Assembly (NCBI GenBank): GCA_011048645.1
Contig: DSDR01000253.1
Location: 1 to 5,220 of the forward strand
Direction: 5' to 3'
Source: Phycisphaerales bacterium
Lineage (GTDB): Bacteria; Planctomycetota; Phycisphaerae; Sedimentisphaerales; Anaerohalosphaeraceae
DNA: 5,220 bases
Shown: positions 1 to 5,220 of the stretch, piece after piece
Position numbering within the stretch: position 1 is the first letter of the stretch
Layout: each line of letters begins with the position of its first letter
Program-made: the position numbers and the translations under genes
Notes under the pieces: generated by a model
What the model saw: the letters and a program-made list of their open reading frames with translations, nothing else
The model's database searches: none
What the model was told of the DNA's origin: nothing

Positions 1-914
1 ATTCAGGGGATACGTTCATTGAAATCGACCCGAATGATATTCAGGTGCCCGGCCCGTATGGACCGCCGTGGCCGTATGTAATTGAACCGATAGAGCTGCA
101 CATCGGTTCGGCCAGAGCGGTCATCACGATTGAAGATGAAAACGCCAAAATGCCGCTGGCCTGGGCGATTACCAATCGGGAGGCGGTCAACAAACAGGCC
201 GAGGCCGTACTGGCGACGTTTTGCGATTGGATGGGGATGAGCGACCTTGAGCAAAAAATGCTGGCAGATCAGCTCGAGGAGATTTATAAGTATAAAACCT
301 TTGAGCTGAACCCCAGTCCCATTCTCTTGCAGCCGCAGCGCAGCACAGCCGCCGCTCGGACTCAGCCGGCAGGACGCATCACCACGACGCGCACCACGGC
401 GCGGGTGCGGCCGACTCAACAGCAGGCCCAATCGGCTCAGGCCGCTCCGCAGCGCCCGACCGTTGCCCACGCGGCGGATTTTGCCAAGTTGTTCCACAGC
501 GCCCTATTGGATCGCCAGTCGCTGGCTCGGCCCGCCGGGCATACGGCGCTGCCCGACGAATCGCCGCTGAAGTATCTGGCGCTGTGGGGGTCGCAGCGGG
601 TCAATGTCAATACCGCCCCGCGGCATGTGCTGGAAGCGGCGCTGACCTTCGGCGGCGGCAATCCGGCCGAGTTGGCCGAAAACATTATCCGCAAACGTCA
701 GGACGAACCAATTCAAAGCATTGATGAGTTGAAACAGGCGTTTTACGGCGACAGCATCGCGATTGAGCGAGCCAAAGACTATCTGACGACAACCAGTAAT
801 TTTTTCCTGATTCGCGTTGTCGGTCAGAGCGGAAACGCGCGTGTCTCGGCGGTCGCAACGGTGATTAAAGAAGACCGAAATGTGGAACAACTGGTGATTT
901 TGTATGGATTGTGA
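1..914 (+). CDS. gspK: GspK-like minor pseudopilin of a type II secretion system, 5'-partial
   Basis: The frame beginning at base 3 is open from the window edge to the TGA at 912-914 (303 residues visible), so the gene starts upstream; the GTG at base 45 is internal, because in-frame sequence precedes it and no ribosome binding site is seen there. The missing N-terminus should carry the prepilin cleavage site and hydrophobic helix. The C-terminal half has the SAM-like/helix-hairpin-helix signature of the T2SSK family: VNVNTAP at bases 600-620, then a helix (HVLEAAL), a segment like AENIIRKR, and a closing β-rich part with NFFLIRVVG. An earlier segment (EDENAKMPLAWAITN, about bases 132-176) sits where family members have their first conserved D-x-x-x-K-I-N-L-N-like strand, but it is divergent. 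A low-complexity Thr/Arg/Gln/Ala linker at about 309-473 separates the two parts. In known systems GspK caps the periplasmic pseudopilus with GspI and GspJ. It is followed by gspL and gspM, the canonical order, which strengthens the call. A type IV pilus-like or competence homologue is the main alternative. Confidence 0.85.
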   Translation, partial: SGDTFIEIDPNDIQVPGPYGPPWPYVIEPIELHIGSARAVITIEDENAKMPLAWAITNREAVNKQAEAVLATFCDWMGMSDLEQKMLADQLEEIYKYKTFELNPSPILLQPQRSTAAARTQPAGRITTTRTTARVRPTQQQAQSAQAAPQRPTVAHAADFAKLFHSALLDRQSLARPAGHTALPDESPLKYLALWGSQRVNVNTAPRHVLEAALTFGGGNPAELAENIIRKRQDEPIQSIDELKQAFYGDSIAIERAKDYLTTTSNFFLIRVVGQSGNARVSAVATVIKEDRNVEQLVILYGL

Positions 915-917
915 TTC

Positions 918-938
918 AGTCAGAAGTCAGAAGTCAGA
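918..938 (+). repeat. Three exact tandem AGTCAGA heptamers between gspK and gspL
   Basis: Units lie at 918-924, 925-931 and 932-938 with no mismatches. They are followed by a looser A-rich pair of heptamers at 943-949 (AGAAGAT) and 950-956 (ACAAGAT). The array begins three bases after the gspK stop and ends before the gspL ribosome binding site, so it lies wholly in the gap. It resembles the short tandem heptamer repeats known from cyanobacterial and other environmental genomes; its function is unknown. Confidence 0.85.
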
Positions 939-960
939 AAATAGAAGATACAAGATAAAC

Positions 961-965
961 GGGAG
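961..965 (+). promoter_or_regulatory. Ribosome binding site for gspL
   Basis: GGGAG lies eight bases upstream of the GTG at 974. It supports this GTG rather than the in-frame ATG at 992, which has no purine-rich site at a proper distance. Confidence 0.65.
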
Positions 966-973
966 TCATCAAC

Positions 974-2407
974 GTGGAACAGACACACAGTATGGGATTG
1001 TATTTGGCCCGCAGTCGGGCTTTGGCCGTCCGGCTGTCTGAAAAAAATCAGGGGACAATCACCGCTGTCCTGGACATTCAGCCGACCGAAGGTCATTCGG
1101 CTCAGACCACGGCGTTGGAAGCGGCTCGCGCCGTATCTCGGCACAGCGTCGTCGCCGAATCAATGTTTGTGGCGCTGGACTGCGGCTATTATACCCAATA
1201 CCATTTGCACTCGGAGTTCAGCGAGCCGCGGCAGGTGGAAAGCACCATTAAGTTTGACGCCGAGGAGGCCGCCGCCGCCGATGCGATGAATCTGGCGGTT
1301 ACCTTTGCCATTACCGGACCGCTGCCGACCGGTTCGGAAGTGGCGACCTTCACCGCCGACCGTCAAACGGTTACGGATATCCTGCTGGATATCCAGGAAG
1401 GCGGACTGGATCCGGAAATGATGGAGCCGGACGCGGTGTGTCTGTCGCGCGTGCTGGAGCGAACGTTGGGCATCTCAAAGCACCCCGATACGCTGTATAT
1501 TCTGGCGACCGAGAACAACGGCTATTTTATCCAGCCCGGTCAAGGCGGATATGCGCCGAAAATGCGGTCGTTTTTGCTCCAGGGTCATCAGCAGCGCACC
1601 GCCGCTTTAACGCGAGAGATGTTGCTGGCTGTGGCCAGCGCCGGCGAAGAACAGCCGCTCAAAAAAGCGGTGTTTGTCGATGCGCCGGAGGGAGTGGATC
1701 GCCAGACGCTGGCTGAACGGACGGGGTTGGAGGTTCGCGTCGAATCGGCTGTCGAGAAGCTGAATTTCGAAACGCCGCTTGATCGCGATATTTCGGCCGG
1801 GGCCGTGCTGATGGCTGTCGGCGCGGCTATGGCGCCGCTGGAAAGAGAGATCACGGCAGATTTTCGGCGCGATTTTATGCCCTATCAGGGCAAGCGCAAG
1901 ATGATGGAATCCAGCTTGCGACTGGCCGGTATTTCACTGACCATCCTGCTGGCGGCCATTGCGATTTATTTTCAGTCCCGCACCTGGCGAATGAACGCCT
2001 ATGCCCAGACGCTCAACACCAAACTGGCTCAGGAGTATCGCGCGGCAATGTACGGCGGCAACCCGCCGACGACCGAGGCGATTACATCGCGCCTGCGGCG
2101 TACCTTGATCAACGTCCGGCGGGTACAGGAAGGTCTCGGCCCCGGCGACGACAAATCGGTGCCGGCCAAGCTGACGTTTCTGCTGGAAGCGATCAACAAC
2201 GCCCCGCCCTCGGTGGATGTCGTCATCCAGCAGATCACCCTGACCGAACGTACGATGCGGGTTCGAGGCGATACCAACGGTCGGCGTGCGACGCTGGATT
2301 TGTTTGAGTCCATTAAAAAACATCCTCGTTTGCGATTCGGTCAGGAACGGATGTCCATGGCGGGCAATCGCGACAGTTTTGAATTTACGGTTGAACCGGT
2401 ACAGTGA
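974..2407 (+). CDS. gspL: GspL-like inner-membrane platform protein (PilM-like plus PilN-like halves)
   Basis: A 477-residue protein starting at GTG, supported by GGGAG eight bases upstream. Residues 1 to about 300 form a cytoplasmic domain of the actin-like PilM/GspL fold: the start (MGLYLARSRALAVRL, residues 7-21) matches the first β-hairpin, VESTIKFDAEE (88-98) matches a conserved PilM-type segment, and GAVLMAVGAAMAPLE (276-290) matches the late small-residue helix. The stretch DFRRDFMPY (296-304) resembles the short linker before the membrane in GspL and PilN. One membrane helix lies at about 315-333. The rest (334-477) is periplasmic: a coiled-coil-like helix, then a βαβ ferredoxin-like domain (VDVVIQQITLTERTMRVRG, ending FEFTVEPVQ). 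In T2SS, GspL binds the ATPase GspE on the cytoplasmic side and GspM in the membrane. At the first phosphate loop the usual Asp and Gly appear as Y10 and A12, so nucleotide binding is doubtful, as in other GspL proteins. Position between gspK and gspM fits. A fused PilM-PilN of a type IV pilus-like machine is the alternative. Confidence 0.8.
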   Translation: MEQTHSMGLYLARSRALAVRLSEKNQGTITAVLDIQPTEGHSAQTTALEAARAVSRHSVVAESMFVALDCGYYTQYHLHSEFSEPRQVESTIKFDAEEAAAADAMNLAVTFAITGPLPTGSEVATFTADRQTVTDILLDIQEGGLDPEMMEPDAVCLSRVLERTLGISKHPDTLYILATENNGYFIQPGQGGYAPKMRSFLLQGHQQRTAALTREMLLAVASAGEEQPLKKAVFVDAPEGVDRQTLAERTGLEVRVESAVEKLNFETPLDRDISAGAVLMAVGAAMAPLEREITADFRRDFMPYQGKRKMMESSLRLAGISLTILLAAIAIYFQSRTWRMNAYAQTLNTKLAQEYRAAMYGGNPPTTEAITSRLRRTLINVRRVQEGLGPGDDKSVPAKLTFLLEAINNAPPSVDVVIQQITLTERTMRVRGDTNGRRATLDLFESIKKHPRLRFGQERMSMAGNRDSFEFTVEPVQ

Positions 2408-2410
2408 GGT
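2406..2410 (+). promoter_or_regulatory. Ribosome binding site that decides the gspM start
   Basis: GAGGT overlaps the gspL stop codon (TGA 2405-2407) and sits five bases before the ATG at 2416. It favours that ATG over the in-frame GTG at 2404, which overlaps the gspL stop but lacks an obvious site of its own. Translation of gspL and gspM is probably coupled. Confidence 0.6.
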
Positions 2411-2415
2411 CCGTT

Positions 2416-2919
2416 ATGAAAGATTATCTGAAAAATCCGTTGTTTTATTATATTGCGATCCCCGTGGTGGCCGGCGTGTGGGCGGTTGCGGCCGCAGCGG
2501 TGTTTTATCCCCGTGCGACGACGGCCTGGGAAAACGAAAAAAACGACTATGAAACGGCCGAAGAGCTGCTGGCTCAGATCATCAAGATTGAGCCGCAGCG
2601 TCTGACCCATCAGCAGGAAGAAGGCGCCGCTGCCGGCGACTTTGACTTTACGCAGGCGGTCAATCAGTTCGCGACGCTGTTTTCCATTCCGCCGGCCAAC
2701 TTCACGCTGAATACCCGCGGCGAAACACGACGCGCGGGCAAACGAGCGCGTTCAGCGACGCTTTCGATTCGCACCATCGACATCGAACGAACCGCCAAAT
2801 TCCTCTCAACGATGCTGGTTCGCTGGCCGGAGCTGCAGTGCGAACAGCTCAGCTTCGAGAAACTGCCGCAGGGCAAAGACAATTGGCGCGTCGATATGAC
2901 GCTGACCTATTACTACTGA
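2416..2919 (+). CDS. gspM: GspM/PilO-like bitopic membrane protein
   Basis: A 167-residue protein; ATG at 2416 was chosen because GAGGT lies five bases upstream (a GTG at 2404 would add four residues). The architecture is that of GspM and PilO: a short cytoplasmic N-terminus (MKDYLKNPL), one membrane helix at about residues 9-31 (YYIAIPVVAGVWAVAAAAVF), a helical coiled-coil-like stretch (about 34-65), and a small periplasmic α/β domain with strands around ATLSIRTIDI (114-123) and an amphipathic helix, ending in a strand rich in Tyr (DMTLTYYY). In T2SS this protein pairs with GspL in the inner membrane and joins it to the pseudopilus. It follows gspL by eight bases and is the last gene before the convergent flotillin, as expected for the end of a gspKLM series. 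Sequence identity to classical GspM is not evident by eye, so the call rests on size, topology and context; PilO-like is an equally fair label. Confidence 0.7.
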   Translation: MKDYLKNPLFYYIAIPVVAGVWAVAAAAVFYPRATTAWENEKNDYETAEELLAQIIKIEPQRLTHQQEEGAAAGDFDFTQAVNQFATLFSIPPANFTLNTRGETRRAGKRARSATLSIRTIDIERTAKFLSTMLVRWPELQCEQLSFEKLPQGKDNWRVDMTLTYYY

Positions 2920-2930
2920 GCGCGCTGAGA

Positions 2931-4613
2931 TTATTCTTTAGCGGGTTTGATGTCTTTGACGTCTTTGGCGGTCGGTGTTGACGATTCGGATCGGCCTTTG
3001 TCATCAGTTTTGCTTTCTGTGTGCTCGGCCATACGTCCCAGATAGTCGGGCAACTGCACACCCGCCATACCGGCGACATCCTGCAGCGGGGGGATGGCCT
3101 TGATCATACTGGACAGAAAGTGGGAGGTGGACGAGCCGCCTTTGTCGCCGGCGCCGCTGTCCCAGACGGTGATCTTGTCGATCTTGAGATTCTTGATGGC
3201 ATCGACCTGACGGGCGACGATCTCTTCGAGTTTTTCAATCATCAACAGTGTGGACGCGGCCTTGGCGTCGCCGTTGCAGCTTTTGACCAGTGAGGCGTAA
3301 CCGACGGCCTTGCTGTCCAGCACCTGCCGGATACCCTTGGCCTCGGCTTCGTATTTGGCCAGCACCGCGTCGGCCTGTCCTCTGGCCTCGCGGCGGAGGC
3401 GTTCGGCTTCGGCCTCGGCTTCGATCTCGACTTTGCGTTTTTCGGTTTCCTGACGGACGATGACTTCGGCGTTGAGCCGCTGCTGCTCGGCCAGATACTG
3501 GGCTTTTTGGATTTCCACTTCGGCCTGCCGTTTGGCGACCTCGCCTTTTTTCAGCGCTTCGGCCCGTTTGATGGCCAGCAGGGCGTCGGCGTCGGCGATG
3601 TCGGCCTTGGCCTTGTTCTCACCGGAGACCGCCAGCGCTTCCTGCTGCTGCACATAAATGCGCTGCTCGGCGACGGCCTTCTTTTCGCCTTTGACGGCTT
3701 CGGCCTCCTGCTGCTGGACATAGACGCGTTTGTCGGCTTCGGCTTTCTTCTGGCCCTTGTCGGCCTGGGCCATATTCTCAGCCAGCCGAATGGCTTTTTC
3801 GCGGTCGGCTTCAGCCTCACCCACCGAGGCGGAGGTCTCCTGCTGACGCACAAAGACGCGCTTGTCGGCTTCGGCTTTTTTCTCGCCTTTTTCCGATTCA
3901 GCGGCGTTTTCGGCCACGCGGATCGTGCGCTCGCGAACGGCCTGCGCCTCGCCGATAGCGCCCAGCTTTTCCTGTTCGGCCACATCGACCTTGGCCGTAT
4001 TGATCGCCTCGGCGGCGGCCTTTTTGCCGATGCTTTCAATATAATTGGAGCCGTCGGTAATGTCGGTGATGTTGACGTTGATCAGATATAGCCCGATCTT
4101 GTTCAGTTCCGGCTCGACGTTCTTTCGGATGGACTCCAGAAAACTTTCACGGTCCTGGTTGATTTGTTCAATGGTCAGCGAGGCGACCGTCAGACGCAGT
4201 TGGCCGAAGATGATTTCCTTAGCCATTTCCTCGATCTGGCGCGGACTGATCCGCAGCAGACGCTCGGCGGCGTTGTTCATAATCCCCGGCTCGGTGCTGA
4301 TGCCGACGGTAAATGTGCTGGGCACGTTGATGCGGATGTTTTGCAGCGACAGGGCGTTTTCCAGCGGAATCGTGATCGTCATCGGGGTCAGGCTCATATA
4401 GGCATAGTCCTGAATCAGCGGCCAGACGAACGTGCCGCCGCCGTGGATGCAGCGCGCGGATTGATTCTTGCCGACGCGACCATACGTAACGAGAATCTGG
4501 TCGGATGCGCAGCGTTTATACCGCGACGCCAGGAACATCAGCGTCGATAAGACCAGAATGACGAACGCAAGAATTACAAACAGCCAGATAATCGTTGAAG
4601 ACGGCATAATCAT
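2931..4613 (-). CDS. floT: Flotillin-type SPFH membrane scaffold protein
   Basis: A 560-residue protein. A membrane helix occupies about residues 8-30, followed by the SPFH/band-7 domain (about 34-200) with the flotillin-like opening DQILVTYGRVG and HGGGTFVWPLIQDY, then a long Ala/Glu/Lys-rich coiled coil (about 200-430). Near the C-terminus KIDKITVWDSG (477-487) closely matches the IDKITVVDTG stretch of B. subtilis FloT. The coiled coil contains five exact-length 22-residue repeats (residues 220-329). The last 30 residues are a charged, Ser/Thr/Lys/Asp-rich tail with no fold visible. Flotillins oligomerise at the inner face of the membrane, organise microdomains and affect secretion, signalling and membrane fluidity. 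The gene lies 22 bases downstream of an NfeD-family partner, the usual operon pairing. Start: the doubled AGGA serves ATG at 4613 (spacing 4) or the third codon, ATG at 4607 (spacing 6); both are possible. Cellular cargo is unknown. Confidence 0.92.
   Translation of the reverse strand: MIMPSSTIIWLFVILAFVILVLSTLMFLASRYKRCASDQILVTYGRVGKNQSARCIHGGGTFVWPLIQDYAYMSLTPMTITIPLENALSLQNIRINVPSTFTVGISTEPGIMNNAAERLLRISPRQIEEMAKEIIFGQLRLTVASLTIEQINQDRESFLESIRKNVEPELNKIGLYLINVNITDITDGSNYIESIGKKAAAEAINTAKVDVAEQEKLGAIGEAQAVRERTIRVAENAAESEKGEKKAEADKRVFVRQQETSASVGEAEADREKAIRLAENMAQADKGQKKAEADKRVYVQQQEAEAVKGEKKAVAEQRIYVQQQEALAVSGENKAKADIADADALLAIKRAEALKKGEVAKRQAEVEIQKAQYLAEQQRLNAEVIVRQETEKRKVEIEAEAEAERLRREARGQADAVLAKYEAEAKGIRQVLDSKAVGYASLVKSCNGDAKAASTLLMIEKLEEIVARQVDAIKNLKIDKITVWDSGAGDKGGSSTSHFLSSMIKAIPPLQDVAGMAGVQLPDYLGRMAEHTESKTDDKGRSESSTPTAKDVKDIKPAKE
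3627..3956 (-). repeat. Five tandem 22-residue (66-base) repeats in the flotillin coiled coil
   Basis: Units are residues 220-241, 242-263, 264-285, 286-307 and 308-329, all exactly 22 long, each with Gly at position 2 and nearly all with Glu or Gln at position 3. Units 1 and 3 are one type (GEAxA, then TIRVAEN or AIRLAEN). Units 2, 4 and 5 are another (KG-E/Q-KKA, then V/I-F/Y-V and QQE). The alternation suggests duplication of a 44-residue pair plus one extra single unit. A sixth, eroded unit begins at residue 330 (SGENKAKAD). The 66-base period is also visible in the DNA. Confidence 0.85.
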
Positions 4614-4621
4614 TCCTTCCT
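4614..4621 (-). promoter_or_regulatory. Ribosome binding site of the flotillin gene
   Basis: On the minus strand AGGAAGGA directly precedes the ATG at 4613. The two AGGA copies can serve either ATG 4613 or ATG 4607, so the exact start is undecided by two codons. Confidence 0.6.
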
Positions 4622-4635
4622 GTTAGAGTCCATCT

Positions 4636-5214
4636 TTATGAATTCAGTGTTTCGACGACCAATGTATCGGCGCTGATGCGCACCACCCGGACGCGCTGTC
4701 CGGTTTTGATTTCCTCGTTACCCTCGGCCATGGCGTTCAAGACGGACAAGCGGCCCTGAACCGTGAGCTGGACTTTGCCGGTCTGGCCGGGTCGGATGGT
4801 CAGATAGACGTGCCCTTCCTGACCGACGGCGTTTTGCAGGTCGATGGTGCCGCTGGATTGCAATGCTCCGGCCATCTGAAAAATCTTCTTCATGACCCAG
4901 ACCGTCGCCAGTCCCGCGATCGTACCGCCGAGGATGGAAAAAAGGGCCGAGATATTGCCCTGTCTGACCAAGGCCCAGCCGACCAGTCCGAACATCATAA
5001 AAAAGGCGGTTATGCCCTGCAGCGACAGCACTTTGAAGCTCAGATCGGAATCGGAAAAGTCGGTATCGACTCCGTCTGCCCCGTCGGCGCCGTCCAGCCC
5101 GTCGGCATCGCCGGTCTCGGCGTCGCCTCCGAGAAACATCAGTACCAGCCGGATGACAAACAGAATGGTACCAAAGGCCGCACAGGTGACAAACAGCAGT
5201 TCAAGACCGCTCAT
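4636..5214 (-). CDS. NfeD-family membrane protein, flotillin partner (YuaF/YqiJ-like)
   Basis: A 192-residue protein with three membrane helices: about residues 5-28, 64-84 and 88-108. A loop at 30-58 between the first two is strongly Asp/Gly-rich (DGLDGADGADGVDTD). The C-terminal 70 residues (about 122-190) form a small all-β domain of the NfeD OB type: GTIDLQNAVGQEGHVYLTI, a GKVQLTVQG strand, then TGQRVRVVRISADTLVVE, the typical closing strands of NfeD proteins. KK at 109-110 after the third helix suggests that the OB domain is cytoplasmic. Proteins of this layout are encoded beside flotillins and are thought to help their assembly or localisation; the gene precedes the flotillin by 22 bases on the same strand, probably in one transcript. 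There is no ClpP-like serine protease domain, so this is the short NfeD form. Only six bases upstream of the ATG are visible, so neither promoter nor ribosome binding site can be judged. Confidence 0.87.
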   Translation of the reverse strand: MSGLELLFVTCAAFGTILFVIRLVLMFLGGDAETGDADGLDGADGADGVDTDFSDSDLSFKVLSLQGITAFFMMFGLVGWALVRQGNISALFSILGGTIAGLATVWVMKKIFQMAGALQSSGTIDLQNAVGQEGHVYLTIRPGQTGKVQLTVQGRLSVLNAMAEGNEEIKTGQRVRVVRISADTLVVETLNS

Positions 5215-5220
5215 TTCATC

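Noticed and set aside
504..890. Antisense open frame of 128 residues opposite gspK
   Set aside because: The sense frame has clear GspK motifs; the antisense one has none and looks like a composition artefact.
1375..1394. Two GGATATCC palindromes separated by four bases, looking like an operator
   Set aside because: They lie inside gspL and encode the pair D-I in DILLDI; the repetition follows from the amino-acid sequence and no promoter is near.
2919..2926. Palindrome AGCGCGCT in the convergent gap as a terminator
   Set aside because: It has no loop and no following T-run, so it cannot form a normal intrinsic terminator.
3551..4039. A 162-residue minus-strand frame rich in Arg, Lys and Pro in the same interval
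   Set aside because: It is a frame-shifted reading of the flotillin repeats in GC-rich DNA, with basic low-complexity composition typical of such shadows.
3507..4091. A 194-residue open frame on the + strand opposite the flotillin coiled coil, rich in Gly, Phe, Leu and Asp
   Set aside because: It is an antisense shadow of repetitive Ala/Glu/Lys codons; its own repeats mirror the 22-residue units of the flotillin, and I see no independent fold or ribosome binding site.

Overview
The window holds five protein genes in two convergent blocks, and almost all of it is coding. Overall composition is moderately GC-rich. The left block, on the + strand, is the tail of a type II secretion (T2SS) or type IV pilus-like operon in the classical order gspK-gspL-gspM. 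The right block, on the - strand, is a two-gene nfeD-flotillin membrane operon like yuaF-floT (yuaG) of Bacillus subtilis. The divergent style of the Gsp proteins (short GspM/PilO-like protein, Arg/Thr/Gln/Ala linker in GspK, AGTCAGA heptamers between genes) suggests an environmental Gram-negative bacterium. Planctomycetota/Phycisphaerae or a relative is my best guess, but this is inference from style and not from a marker gene.

Bases 1-2919 (+): a GspK-like minor pseudopilin, truncated at the left edge of the window, is followed by a 59-base gap with three exact AGTCAGA heptamers. Next come a GspL-like inner-membrane protein (PilM-like cytoplasmic half, one membrane helix, PilN-like periplasmic half) and, after 8 bases, a small GspM/PilO-like protein. 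In known systems GspL and GspM form the inner-membrane platform that links the secretion ATPase GspE to the pseudopilus, and GspK caps the pseudopilus tip with GspI and GspJ. The remaining components (D, E, F, G, H, I, J) would be expected to the left of this window.

Bases 2920-2930: an 11-base gap between the two convergent blocks, with no recognisable hairpin-plus-T-run terminator.

Bases 2931-5214 (-): read from right to left, an NfeD-family membrane protein with a C-terminal OB-type domain is followed after 22 bases by a flotillin-type SPFH protein. Such pairs build membrane microdomain scaffolds, with the NfeD protein as dedicated partner. The flotillin carries an exact 22-residue (two hendecad) internal repeat, five units long, which is the most striking structure in the window. 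I found no RNA gene, CRISPR array, transposon or phage gene. The gene content is recognisable and I do not see a wholly new system; the second-look items are details of known families.
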